A stretch of DNA of 64,000 nt, taken from the NCBI RefSeq assembly GCF_030580955.1, contig NZ_JAUQON010000001.1, positions 806,001 to 870,000 of the forward strand. Direction: 5' to 3'. The number at the start of each line of letters is the position of its first letter. Position 1 is the first letter of the stretch. Positions 15,698 through 24,461 of this stretch are shown here, piece by piece. The notes beneath the pieces were generated by a model, which saw only the letters and a program-made list of their open reading frames with translations, had not been told where the DNA came from and did not search any database. The translations under genes and the position numbers were made by a program. The DNA comes from Hymenobacter convexus. Its GTDB lineage: Bacteria; Bacteroidota; Bacteroidia; Cytophagales; Hymenobacteraceae.

Positions 15698-16078
15698 ATG
15701 GCCTACTCCAAAAACAGTCCTGCCGGCAAGGCAGTCGACGGAATTATCAACGATTTGCCGAGCCTAGTGGCGGTGGCAGTAGTCGACATCACCTCGGGCA
15801 TGGCCCTGGCCTCGCACTCGAATTCGCCGTCTCTCAACCCGGAAACGGCCGCGGCCTACAACACCGAAGTGGTGAAGCAGAAACAGAAAGCCATGTCGGC
15901 CCTGAAGCTCGCGGGGGAAAAGATTGAGGACATTCTTATCACGCTGACCAACCAGTTTCACCTGCTGAAGCTGAATAATGCCGGCAACAAGTTTATCTAC
16001 CTGGTGGTGAATTCGCGCGAAACCAACCTGGCCATTGCCCGGGAAGTGCTGCGCACCCACGCCGACGAAATCAACTAA
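15698..16078 (+). CDS. Roadblock/LC7-like protein, paralogue 4 (near copy of paralogue 2)
   Basis: 126 aa, starting at the ATG that aligns with the start of paralogue 2. The central 55 residues, from VAVAVVDITSG through QKAMSALKL, are identical in the two proteins. The DNA differs mainly at third codon positions, so this is a fairly recent duplication under protein-level selection. The stretch between 15486 and 15698 (211 bases) is the longest gap within the array and may hold a separate promoter, though I see no good TAnnTTTG box. Terminated at 16098-16135. Confidence 0.75.
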   Translation: MAYSKNSPAGKAVDGIINDLPSLVAVAVVDITSGMALASHSNSPSLNPETAAAYNTEVVKQKQKAMSALKLAGEKIEDILITLTNQFHLLKLNNAGNKFIYLVVNSRETNLAIAREVLRTHADEIN

Positions 16079-16097
16079 GCAAGGCATATTGCCATTC

Positions 16098-16135
16098 AAA
16101 AAGGCCCGTCCACTATTGGACGGGCCTTTTTTTTT
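16098..16135 (+). terminator. Rho-independent terminator ending the array
   Basis: AAAAAGGCCCGTCCA, loop CTAT, TGGACGGGCCTTTTTTTTT. A long stem with strong A and T runs. Confidence 0.93.
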
Positions 16136-16140
16136 GTGGG

Positions 16141-16223
16141 GTAGAGACGCAATATTTTGCGTCTTGTCGTCAGCGCCTCTAGCGAATCGTTCAACGACGA
16201 GACGCAAAATATTGCGTCTCTAC
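16141..16223. repeat. Palindromic repeat, family C, overlapping the DUF2339 stop codon
   Basis: Arms GTAGAGACGCAATATTTTGC (16141-16160) and its complement GCAAAATATTGCGTCTCTAC (16204-16223), extended inward by GTCTTGTCGT/ACGACGAGAC with one gap. The arm end supplies the TAG stop (16220-16222) of the DUF2339 gene. Confidence 0.85.
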
Positions 16224-19200
16224 TCTGGCGCCACATGGGGCTCCTCATCGGCCGTGAAGTCGGGTAGGGAGAAATCGTCAGACTCTGGTTCAACTGCCTC
16301 GAAACGGGCTTTGAAGCGGGCGTAGAGCGCATTCATACCGAGCAGGAGCAGGCCCATCAGGATGAAAACGATGGCCCGCGTGATGGTGCCGCTCCGACTG
16401 AGGTCGAAGAAAACCAGGCGCACCAGGCAAGCCAACATGCCGGCCAGCGAAAGGTAGCGCAAGTCCTGCCGACGTAGCAACAGGCTGGTGCTGAATACGG
16501 CCACCACTTCCAGCATCAGCAGCACGGTGAGCACCGAGCGGTCGAAGGACTGGATGAGCAGCAGCGCGAGCGCGAGGAAAGCGGGGTAGAGTAGCCAGGC
16601 TTCGAGGGCGCGGCGCGGCGGCCGGGCCAGGATGTCCCAGGCCGGCGAGAGGCCCCGGAAGGCCTTTTCGCCCTGCGTGAGCGCCTGCCACACGTAGCCG
16701 AAGAGCAGCAAAACAGCCGCCGTGATTTCCCACCATTCGGTGCTGAGCAGCTGGTCAGGGTCGAGATGAATCAAGCTGACTGCGCCCGCCGTGCCGGCCG
16801 CCAACCAATAGTACAGGCGGCCATACACGCCCAGCCGGCGGAAGCGTTTCGGTAAGTAGGCTGATACGGAACCCAGCCCCAACGCTGCCGCCGCCCACAG
16901 CGGCGGCAGCCAGAAGGTGCGAACGTTGTGCCCCAGCGTGGCCGTGCCGAACAGCAGCGCTGCCTCGGCCAGCCACGGGTGCAGGCGTCGCCAGGAATTG
17001 TAGATGGGCGCCGTGGCCGGCGGGCGCACGGCAGCCCAGCCGGCCAGCACCGCGAAGAACAGGGCGGCCGTAAAATATTCGGCGGGCTGGCCAAAGAACA
17101 GTTCGTCGCGCGTCAGCAGCCACAGGTGCGTGAGCAGACCGCCGCTGAGCAGCCAGTAGCCAAGGTGCAGCAGATAGCGGTCGGGCTGGCCGGCGCGGAG
17201 CACGGCGGCGGCATCGGGTAAGGCGTGCCGCCAGAGTTGGGCTGCTAAGAGGGCTGTGGCGGCTATTGCCAGCAGGCCCAGTGAAAAGTAGGCCACGTGC
17301 CCGGCCGGCACGGCGGCCACCAGCGCCACCACGCCGTGAATACCGAGCAAATACACCCACGGCCAGCGCACAAACCGCTCGCCTGCCGCCCACCACGATG
17401 TGCGCAGGCCCGCAACGGGCACGGCCAGCGTGGGCAACAGGTAGAGCAGCACGTAGCTTGGGCTGTATACCTGGCCGTTGGCGGGAATCAGCACATGGCC
17501 CCACTGCAGCGAGAGGTAGCCGACGCCAGCCAGCACCAGCCCGGCCCACACGCCCGGCAAGTCCACGCGTGAACGCAGCCAGAGCAGGCTGCCGAGTAGG
17601 CCCACCGTAGCCCAGGCGGCCCACGGCAGCTCATACACCAGCGTGCCCGCGCCCAGCAGCAGCCATCCTACGGCGAGGCCCAGTATCGAAAGTTGCCGGG
17701 TGCCACCGAGGCGCAACGTGCCGTATTCTTCGGAATCTGCGGTGCGGAACCAGAACAGCCGGCGGGCCTGGTAGGCCACCGTGAGCAGGCCGGCGCCCGC
17801 CAGCAGCCCGGCGCGGGGCAATGCCCCCAACGTGCCGGGCCAGAGGCTATGCACCAGCAGCGGCAGTAGCAGCGCCTGCAGCACCAGCAGGTAGGTTTGG
17901 GTGTGTAGCAGGCCGTCTTCGCCGCGCCCCGTGAAGAGCAGGGCCACCAGCAGGTTTTCGGCGTAGAGCACCGTGAATACTGCCGGCCAGCTCAGGCCGG
18001 TTTCGTGCAGGCCGAAGACAGCCAGCACCGCAAAGTATTGCCCCAGCACTAACTGCTGGCGCCGCACCCAAACCGGCAGCACGCCATTGGTGCGAACCCA
18101 GGCAGCCAGCGCCACCGAGGCGCCTGCCAGGACCAACAGAGCTACCAGAAGCAGAAGTGTCGGCGCATTGTGCCAGGCAAATAAGGCCCGCGCCAGCCAT
18201 ACGCCAGTGCCCGCCTGCAGCAAGCCTGCCAGCGCGGCAAAGCCACCCAGCACTTCGAAAACAGACCGGCCAATTTCCGGCTGATTAGGTTGAAGCGCGG
18301 TGGGAGCGGAGTTGAATTGACGGTAAGTAAGCTGGGCGAAGATGATGCCAACCCAGCCGGTCAGCGCCAGCACCACGGCATCGCGGTAGAGGACGGCCGA
18401 AGTCGGAATGCCTTCTTGGCTGCCCACCAGCAACAGCAGGCCCGTGCCCGCGAGGAAGGCGCCGCCCAGTGTGAGGTGGTAGAGGAGCATTTCGCGCCGA
18501 CGAGCGGTGAACAGGGCTACACCCAGGTTTTCGAAGTAGAGCAAGCCCAGCACCAGCGGCCAGCTCAGGCCGGTTTCGTGCAGGCCTAGCAGGGCCAGCC
18601 CGGCAAAAAGCTGGGTCAACACCAATTGCTGCTGGCGCACCCAGCCGGGCACTCCTTGGGCTGTGCGCACCCAGGCCGACAAGCCGAGCGAGACGGCCGC
18701 CAGCCCCAGCAACGCCCCGATGAGTAGCCCCACCGGCACCGGCTGCCAGCCGAAAAGCACACGGGCCAGCAACGCGCCGGCGCCCACTTGTAGCAAACCG
18801 GCGAGGCCCGCCACGCCATTGCGTAAAGCGGTATCAAACTGGCCGGAGGTGGCGGTTTCGGCGGCTCTGCCATCGTTGGCCGATGCTGACCGCAGGCGGT
18901 GGACAAGCACCAGGAAGACAATGCCCGCCCAACCCGCCAGGGCCAGCCAAAGCGCATCGCGGTAGAGGACGGCCGGCACGCCGAAGCGGAGTTTACTGAT
19001 AGCTACTAGCAGCAGGCTACCGCCCGCTAGGTAGCCGCCGATAAGGCTAATGCGGTGCAATAGGTTTTCGTGCTGCCGAGCCGTTATCCAAGCCACCAAC
19101 AGGTTTTCGAGGTAGAGCAGGAGCAACACTACCGGCCAGCTTAGCTGCATTTCGTGCAACCCAACCACTGCCAGCAACGCGAAAAACTGCCCCAGAATTA

Positions 19201-21973
19201 GCTGCTGCTGCCGCACCCAGGCAGCGGATTGCTGCCCGGTGCGCAGCCAAGCGGCCAAGCCGACGGAAATGGCCGCCAAAGTTGCCAGGGCCACCAGCAG
19301 CCAGCCAACGGGCACGCCCTGCCAGGCAAACAGCGCCCGCGCCAGCAGCAGCCCGGCGCCCACTTGCAGCACGCCCGATAAGCCGGCCAACCCACTCAGA
19401 TAATCCTGCTCCGTTTTGCGGAAAATAACTTCATTGGTCGATTTCGACTCAGCCAGCCCGATAAGCAGTCGTTGCGCCCGATTAACGAAGAACAAGCCCA
19501 TCCAGCCGGTCAGGGCCAGCACCAGCGCATCGCGGTACAGCACTGCCGGATGGCCGTGGCCAGCCTGCACACCGGCTACGGCCAGCAGGCTCACGGCCGT
19601 AAGGTAGGTGCCCGTGAGGGTGACGTGGTAGAGCAGCTTCTCGCGCTGCCGGGCCAGCAGCAGGGCCGCCAGCAGGTTTTCGGCGTAAAGGATGCCCAGC
19701 ACGATGGGCCAGTTCATTCCCGTTTCGTGTAGTCCGAATACGGCCAGCACGGCGAAGAATTGAGCCAGAAGCAGTTGCTGTTGCCGCACCCAGCCGGGTG
19801 CCAGCCGCGCGGTGCGAACCCAGAAAGCCAGGCCCACGGAAACGGCCGCCAGCCCAGCTAACGCCCCAATAAGCCCGAAGACCGGTTGATTGGCATCGCC
19901 AAAAAGCACCCGCGCCAGCAGCAGGCCCGCGCCGGCCTGCAGCAGCCCGGCCAAGCCCGCAAAGCCACTCAACAGGTCGTGATGGGCCTTGTTTCGGCCG
20001 TCGGGAGTGGCGGCTAAGAGCGGCTGGCGGTAGATGAGCTGCGCGAAAGCCACGCCGGCCCAGCCGGCCAGGGCCAGTACCAGGGCGTCGCGGTAGAGCA
20101 GCGGCGGTAGGTTGCCCGCGCGGCCGGCCGCTACCAGCAGCAGGCCCACGCCGGCCAAACTAGCCCCGGCCAGCGCCACGCGGTACACCAGCGCCTCGCG
20201 TTGCCGGGCCATGATAAGCGTAATCAGCAGCGACTCCAGCAGCATAAACAGCAGAATAATCGGCGGCGTGGCGTGCCAGCCCTGCAGCGAAAAGGCCGTG
20301 GCCAGGGCCAGAATCAGCGAAATGATGGTATCGGTCTGGAACAGCCAGCCGATGCCCAGCTTCTTCGCCTGCCGCCCGGCCCAGAAGGTGAGCAGCGCGC
20401 CCAGCGCCAGCGGAATGGTTTTCCAGATGGAGCCCGTGCTGTGCAGGTAGAGGCTGATGCCGAGGGTGGTCCAGTTCAGGACGTGGGCCGTGAAGAGCAG
20501 CGGCTCGAACCGCCGCTTGGCGTACACACTGCGGTATTGTACCACGGCCGCCGCCGCGCCCACCAGCAGCACCAGGCCCATGGCCGTGAGGCGCAGCGTA
20601 TTCGAAACCGCGCCCGACTGCTGGTGCCAGTAGAGATGAAACGCAAAGAAGCTGGCAATGCTGAGCAGCAGCTGGTACTTCCACAATTGCCGGTAGGTGA
20701 TGGCAATGCTAAACGCCGTGACGCCCGCCGCCGCCGCCAGCGTGAGGGCCGTGGGCGGCAGCACCGCCAGTGCCACCAAACTCAACACCCCGTGCAAGGT
20801 GGCCACCGCCTCGCGGCTGGACCGCCAGGCCAAGTAAAGGTTGGCACTCACCCCGGCCAATAGCAACAGGTAATCAAAAGGTGAAACCGCCCAGCGCAGG
20901 CCCGCAATGCTGACCGAACCCACGCAGGCAAACAGGAAAATGGCCGCCGCGCTGCTCAGCAGCCAGGCGTTAAGCTGCTGCGCAAATGCCTTGTTGCGCA
21001 ACCCAAACCGCACGCCCAGCAAGCCTGCCGCGAAGCCGCAAATCAGCAAAAACCGATACGGCGGGGCCAGCCGCAGCGCCGCGTAGATGCCCAGAAAACC
21101 GACGCCCGTCACGAGCACCACGGCCCCGAGAATACCGGTCCAGTTTTCGAGCAGAATGGTGGCCGCCTTGTCCCACCAACTGGGCCCGGCAGGCACCGGC
21201 GCGGGCATGGGCCGGCGTGGTGGAGGCGGCGTGGGCGGCACCACGGGTGGGCGCTGCGCGGGTGTTGGAGTGGGGGCCGCCACGGGCCGCGGAACCGGGG
21301 CCGCTGTTGGCGCAGGAGTTAGCGCGGGCGCAGGCGTTGGTACCGAAGCCGGCTGTTCAACTACTGGTGGAAGCGTAGGTGCGGCCACAGGATGCGCCGT
21401 TGGAACCGGCGGCGTGGGCACTGGCGGCACTGGCACAGGAGCCGCTGGAGCAACCGGTTTGGTTTCTACCACCGGAGTTACCGCCAGAATCGGAGCCACC
21501 ACGGGCATCGGAGTAACCACTTGTGGCGCCTCTGTGACCGGGATAATAGCTGGGGGGGCAACGGGCGTAACGGCCGGCGCAGTTGCAGACGGTACCACCG
21601 CAGGTGCTGTCGGAATCACGGGTGCCGGCGCTACTACCGGCGCTTCGACCGGCGGCGCTGTTACTGGTGCAACAACGACGGGCGGCGCAACTGAGAAAGC
21701 CGCTGCCTTTGTTACGGCCACCGCCGAGGGCGCGGCCAAGGGTGCCGCTGCTGTCACGGGCGCCGTGGCGGGCGCGCTGGGCGGAGCCGCCAGGCTGGCA
21801 TCGCGCAGCACGGCCAGCTGGTCGCGCAGGCGGTGCAACTCGGCCCGCATTTCTTCCTGAATTTTATGACGCCGGTCCAGTTCGGCTTGCACCGCCGCCA
21901 GCTTCTTGGGCAGTTCCCAGACCCGGGCGAAGAGGACGACGGCGATAATGAGGGCAACCACGGATGCTTCCAT
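16220..21973 (-). CDS. Giant DUF2339-type polytopic membrane protein
   Basis: 1917 aa, far longer than typical DUF2339 proteins. The N-terminal helix is followed by a short coiled coil (AELDRRHKIQEEMRAELHRL) and about 230 residues of Pro/Ala/Val low complexity. From about residue 265 (PSWWDKAATILLENWTGILG) it is almost wholly hydrophobic, with dozens of predicted membrane helices. The middle holds four tandem copies of a unit of about 190 residues (described separately). The tail is a short acidic cytoplasmic segment (DDFSLPDFTADEEPHVAPE). DUF2339 proteins have no settled function; an envelope or transport role is inferred only from topology. It is convergent with the Roadblock-like array. 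Confidence 0.85.
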   Translation of the reverse strand: MEASVVALIIAVVLFARVWELPKKLAAVQAELDRRHKIQEEMRAELHRLRDQLAVLRDASLAAPPSAPATAPVTAAAPLAAPSAVAVTKAAAFSVAPPVVVAPVTAPPVEAPVVAPAPVIPTAPAVVPSATAPAVTPVAPPAIIPVTEAPQVVTPMPVVAPILAVTPVVETKPVAPAAPVPVPPVPTPPVPTAHPVAAPTLPPVVEQPASVPTPAPALTPAPTAAPVPRPVAAPTPTPAQRPPVVPPTPPPPRRPMPAPVPAGPSWWDKAATILLENWTGILGAVVLVTGVGFLGIYAALRLAPPYRFLLICGFAAGLLGVRFGLRNKAFAQQLNAWLLSSAAAIFLFACVGSVSIAGLRWAVSPFDYLLLLAGVSANLYLAWRSSREAVATLHGVLSLVALAVLPPTALTLAAAAGVTAFSIAITYRQLWKYQLLLSIASFFAFHLYWHQQSGAVSNTLRLTAMGLVLLVGAAAAVVQYRSVYAKRRFEPLLFTAHVLNWTTLGISLYLHSTGSIWKTIPLALGALLTFWAGRQAKKLGIGWLFQTDTIISLILALATAFSLQGWHATPPIILLFMLLESLLITLIMARQREALVYRVALAGASLAGVGLLLVAAGRAGNLPPLLYRDALVLALAGWAGVAFAQLIYRQPLLAATPDGRNKAHHDLLSGFAGLAGLLQAGAGLLLARVLFGDANQPVFGLIGALAGLAAVSVGLAFWVRTARLAPGWVRQQQLLLAQFFAVLAVFGLHETGMNWPIVLGILYAENLLAALLLARQREKLLYHVTLTGTYLTAVSLLAVAGVQAGHGHPAVLYRDALVLALTGWMGLFFVNRAQRLLIGLAESKSTNEVIFRKTEQDYLSGLAGLSGVLQVGAGLLLARALFAWQGVPVGWLLVALATLAAISVGLAAWLRTGQQSAAWVRQQQLILGQFFALLAVVGLHEMQLSWPVVLLLLYLENLLVAWITARQHENLLHRISLIGGYLAGGSLLLVAISKLRFGVPAVLYRDALWLALAGWAGIVFLVLVHRLRSASANDGRAAETATSGQFDTALRNGVAGLAGLLQVGAGALLARVLFGWQPVPVGLLIGALLGLAAVSLGLSAWVRTAQGVPGWVRQQQLVLTQLFAGLALLGLHETGLSWPLVLGLLYFENLGVALFTARRREMLLYHLTLGGAFLAGTGLLLLVGSQEGIPTSAVLYRDAVVLALTGWVGIIFAQLTYRQFNSAPTALQPNQPEIGRSVFEVLGGFAALAGLLQAGTGVWLARALFAWHNAPTLLLLVALLVLAGASVALAAWVRTNGVLPVWVRRQQLVLGQYFAVLAVFGLHETGLSWPAVFTVLYAENLLVALLFTGRGEDGLLHTQTYLLVLQALLLPLLVHSLWPGTLGALPRAGLLAGAGLLTVAYQARRLFWFRTADSEEYGTLRLGGTRQLSILGLAVGWLLLGAGTLVYELPWAAWATVGLLGSLLWLRSRVDLPGVWAGLVLAGVGYLSLQWGHVLIPANGQVYSPSYVLLYLLPTLAVPVAGLRTSWWAAGERFVRWPWVYLLGIHGVVALVAAVPAGHVAYFSLGLLAIAATALLAAQLWRHALPDAAAVLRAGQPDRYLLHLGYWLLSGGLLTHLWLLTRDELFFGQPAEYFTAALFFAVLAGWAAVRPPATAPIYNSWRRLHPWLAEAALLFGTATLGHNVRTFWLPPLWAAAALGLGSVSAYLPKRFRRLGVYGRLYYWLAAGTAGAVSLIHLDPDQLLSTEWWEITAAVLLLFGYVWQALTQGEKAFRGLSPAWDILARPPRRALEAWLLYPAFLALALLLIQSFDRSVLTVLLMLEVVAVFSTSLLLRRQDLRYLSLAGMLACLVRLVFFDLSRSGTITRAIVFILMGLLLLGMNALYARFKARFEAVEPESDDFSLPDFTADEEPHVAPE
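17800..20110 (-). repeat. Four tandem in-frame repeats within the DUF2339 gene
   Basis: Each unit opens with LLYRDA or VLYRDA (near 20100, 19540, 18970 and 18390), so the period is about 560-580 bases (187-193 residues). Each then runs through LALxGWxG, LAGLLQxGAG, LARxLF, AWVRT, WVRQQQL, FAxLAxxGLHE, SWPxVLxxLYxENL. The last unit is more divergent at its end. Boundaries are approximate. Confidence 0.85.
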
Positions 21974-22142
21974 GCGCAGGGCAAGCTTACGGGGTGGATG
22001 AAAGCCCGCCAGGCGCGGGCCGATGCCGTCGGAGCAGGGGGTAAGGGTGTGCGGTGCAGCGGTTGGGGATGAATATTTTTTGAAGCAGCCGATGACCTTG
22101 GCGTGCCCGACACCGTTAAACTGTGCACATCCCTATTTTAGT

Positions 22143-22679
22143 ATGAAATCATCCAAATCATTGGCTCGCCGTCCGCACCCGGCCAAATTCTGGCCCACCG
22201 TAGGCTTCGCCACCCTGGCCGGCATGCGCAGCATGAGCGCGCCCGCATTCCTGAGCCATTATTTTTCGCATCAGCCCACCAGTGGGCTAGCGGGCTCGTC
22301 GTTGCGCTTGCTGCAAAAGCCCTTCACCGCCGGCTTGCTCAAAGCCGTGGCCGCCGGCGAAATGGTGGGCGACAAGCTGCCCAACGCTCCCGACCGCATT
22401 GCCCTGCCCGTGCTCACGGGCCGGCTGCTGTCCGGGGCGCTGGTGGGGGCGGCCTGGTACCGTTCGCGCCACGGCAGCGCGCTGGGCGGCGGACTGCTGG
22501 GCGCCGCGGTGGCATTTGCTTCCACCATCGTGAGTTATGCTCTGCGCACGGGCATCAGCGAAAAATCGGGCGTGCCCAGCGCGCTGGTGGGCGTGGGCGA
22601 AGACGCCCTGGTGCTGGCCAGCGGCAAGGCGCTGATTAGCGCCCAGCGCCCGGCCGCCAGCGAGTGGCACCCCATGTAG
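22143..22679 (+). CDS. DUF4126-type membrane protein
   Basis: 178 aa from the ATG at 22143. The N-terminus KFWPTVGFATLAGMRSMSAPAF matches the conserved GxRxxxxPA start of DUF4126 proteins. KAVAAGEMVGDKLPNAPDRI is the family's other hallmark, a charged GE-xxDKxPxxPxR loop. Three or four further Gly/Ala-rich hydrophobic helices follow (LLSGALVGAAWY, LLGAAVAFASTIVSY, ALVLASGKALI). Predicted inner-membrane protein of unknown role. A palindromic repeat begins 6 bases after its stop. Confidence 0.8.
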   Translation: MKSSKSLARRPHPAKFWPTVGFATLAGMRSMSAPAFLSHYFSHQPTSGLAGSSLRLLQKPFTAGLLKAVAAGEMVGDKLPNAPDRIALPVLTGRLLSGALVGAAWYRSRHGSALGGGLLGAAVAFASTIVSYALRTGISEKSGVPSALVGVGEDALVLASGKALISAQRPAASEWHPM

Positions 22680-22685
22680 CGCGAT

Positions 22686-22752
22686 AGTAGCGCGGACTTT
22701 GTAGTCCGCGATTTAGACGCTTGCACTCGCGGACTACAAAGTCCGCGCTACT
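22686..22752. repeat. Palindromic repeat, family B
   Basis: AGTAGCGCGGACTTTGTAGT... (22686-22710) and its perfect complement (22728-22752), 25-base arms, 17-base centre. Each arm is itself a small dyad (GCGGACttTGTaGTCCGC). It lies between two convergent genes, 3 bases from the hemoglobin stop. Related copies: 26127, 39691, 52724, 58113. Confidence 0.88.
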
Positions 22753-22755
22753 GAG

Positions 22756-23148
22756 CTACAGCAGCGACAGCGGATTGGTATTCATGCGGTGCTCAAACAT
22801 GGCCCCAATACTCTGCGCCCGCAGCTTGGCATCGTCAGCTTTCGGGCCGGCAAACAGCTCGTCGACGCTGGCTCGAAACAGCGTCAGCCACTGCTGGAAG
22901 TGCTCGGCTTTGATGGGCAGCGGGAAATGCCGGGCCATCGGCCGGCCCTTGTAGCGGCTGGTTCCCAGCAGCACGCTGCTCCAGAAATCGTACATCGTGG
23001 GCAGATGATGCGCCCAATCCACCTGCGCCACGTCGTTGAAGATGGGACGCAACAGGTGGTCCTCGTTCACACGGCCGTAAAACGTGTCGACCAGCCGAAT
23101 GATGTCGGCTTCGGTTTCGAGGTCGGGGAGGGGCGCGGGAGCATTCAT
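22756..23148 (-). CDS. Group III truncated hemoglobin
   Basis: 130 aa from the ATG at 23148; a 26-residue in-frame extension overlaps the palindromic repeat upstream and is rejected. The sequence has the short globin layout of group III (ctb-like): IIRLVDTFYGRVNEDHLLRP (A/B/E helices with the B10 Tyr region), YDFWSSVLLGTSRYKGRPMA, then RHFPLPIKAEHFQQWLTLF. HFPLP.. and AEHFQQW hold candidate haem-contact histidines. These bind O2 or NO and are thought to help in respiration or nitrosative stress. Palindromic repeats lie on both sides. Confidence 0.85.
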   Translation of the reverse strand: MNAPAPLPDLETEADIIRLVDTFYGRVNEDHLLRPIFNDVAQVDWAHHLPTMYDFWSSVLLGTSRYKGRPMARHFPLPIKAEHFQQWLTLFRASVDELFAGPKADDAKLRAQSIGAMFEHRMNTNPLSLL

Positions 23149-23184
23149 AGCAAGTTGTTTAATTGATAGCACAGAAATAGAGAA

Positions 23185-23293
23185 GCACGTCATGCTGAGC
23201 GCAGTCGAAGCATCTCTACCGCGCAATGCAATCCAATCGAAAGGATATTAGTTGCGCGGTAGAGATGCTTCGACTGCGCTCAGCATGACGTGC
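23185..23293. repeat. Palindromic repeat, family A
   Basis: Arms begin GCACGTCATGCTGAGCGCAG and continue TCGAAGCATCTCTACCGCGCAA; the right arm is the perfect complement. The centre holds CCAATCGAAAGG, close to the centre of the copy at 49977. Confidence 0.9.
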
Positions 23294-23311
23294 TTTCAAC
23301 ATGACGTTCGT

Positions 23312-24244
23312 TTAATTCTTGACTGAAACCCTTCGCCCGCCCAGCACCACCAGCACCACGGCCAGCACGATGAGCGCCGCCCCGCCCAGCATCTGCGGGT
23401 TCAGCACTTCGCCGGCGAAGGCCCAGCCCAGCAGCACGGCCACCACGGGGTTCACGAAGGCATAGGTGCCGGCCAGCGCCGGCTCCACCACGCGCAGCAG
23501 CCAGATGTAGGCCGTGAACGCCACGATGGACCCTAATGTGACCAGATACGCATACGCTACCCAGGACTTGGCCGTGATTTGTGCGAATTCAAACCCGGCC
23601 GCTTCGCCCTTCAGCAAACCCACCGCCAGCATAGCCACACCGCCGCACAGCATCTGCATGCCGCCGGAAAGGAAGGGCGAGGCCGCCGGCCGGTGGTTCT
23701 TGGCATAGAGCGAGCCAATGGACCACACCAGCGAGGCCAGCAGTACCGCCAGCACGCCCAGGCCGGTGTGGCCGGGCTGCTTCACCGCGCCGCCCGTGGT
23801 GTGGGCCACCAGCAGGTACATGCCCGCCATGCCGGCGCCCAGGCCCAGCGTCACCCACTTGGTGGGGCGGGGCGAAATGCCGCTGGCCCACCCCAGCACC
23901 GCCAGAAACATGGGCACCGTGGCCACCAGCAGCGCCGTAATGCTGCTGGGCAGATACACCACGCCCAGGGTGGTGCCGCCATTGCCAAACCCCAGCAAAC
24001 AGATACCGATAACGGCCGCGAAGCCCCAGCCCTTCAGCGTGGGCGCCGGCTCGCCCTTCCAGCGCATGTAGGCGTAGAGCAGCCCGCCCGCCAGCCCGTA
24101 GCGCGTGCCGGCCATGAGCAGCGGCGGCATGCTGGCCACGGCAAACTTCATCACCACATAAGTAGAGCCCCAGATGAGGTAGACCAGCGCAAAGGCCGTG
24201 AGCAGCGCGGCCCGCGAAGGCGCGGCCGGAGTAGAATCAGACAT
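23312..24244 (-). CDS. EamA/DMT-family transporter
   Basis: 310 aa from the ATG at 24244 (MSDSTPAAPSR); an extension to 24268 is less likely. Ten hydrophobic helices fall in two EamA halves. The first starts AFALVYLIWGSTYVVMKFAV, the family hallmark, and the second starts GLGVLAVLLASLVWSIGSLY. It ends with a basic cytoplasmic tail (GGRRVSVKN). Length is exactly that of YedA/RhaT-like exporters of metabolites or amino acids. Substrate unknown. It is flanked on both sides by family A palindromes and divergent from the M1 peptidase gene. Confidence 0.88.
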   Translation of the reverse strand: MSDSTPAAPSRAALLTAFALVYLIWGSTYVVMKFAVASMPPLLMAGTRYGLAGGLLYAYMRWKGEPAPTLKGWGFAAVIGICLLGFGNGGTTLGVVYLPSSITALLVATVPMFLAVLGWASGISPRPTKWVTLGLGAGMAGMYLLVAHTTGGAVKQPGHTGLGVLAVLLASLVWSIGSLYAKNHRPAASPFLSGGMQMLCGGVAMLAVGLLKGEAAGFEFAQITAKSWVAYAYLVTLGSIVAFTAYIWLLRVVEPALAGTYAFVNPVVAVLLGWAFAGEVLNPQMLGGAALIVLAVVLVVLGGRRVSVKN

Positions 24245-24300
24245 GGGAATCGTAAGGAATGGCTGCAAAACTACGAGGGGAAGAAAGGGCAGAATAAACG

Positions 24301-24395
24301 GTCATGCTGAGCGCAGTCGAAGCATCTCTACCGCTTCGTTGCAATAGTCTTGATTAGTTGCACAGTAGAGATGCTTCGACTGCGCTCAGCATGAC
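24301..24395. repeat. Palindromic repeat, family A
   Basis: GTCATGCTGAGCGCAGTCGA... on the left and its complement ending at 24395, in the divergent gap between the transporter and the M1 peptidase genes. Centre unrelated to the 23185 copy. Confidence 0.9.
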
Positions 24396-24461
24396 GGCCT
24401 GATTTTTTCGGTTCCAGCCGGGCCGGGCGCTTATTTCTGCCGCCCGTTGTTGCTTTGTGTC

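Noticed and set aside
20160-20863. Plus-strand frames inside the DUF2339 gene (174-257 residues)
   Set aside because: Antisense shadows of the membrane-protein codons; Arg/Gly/Gln-rich without start context.
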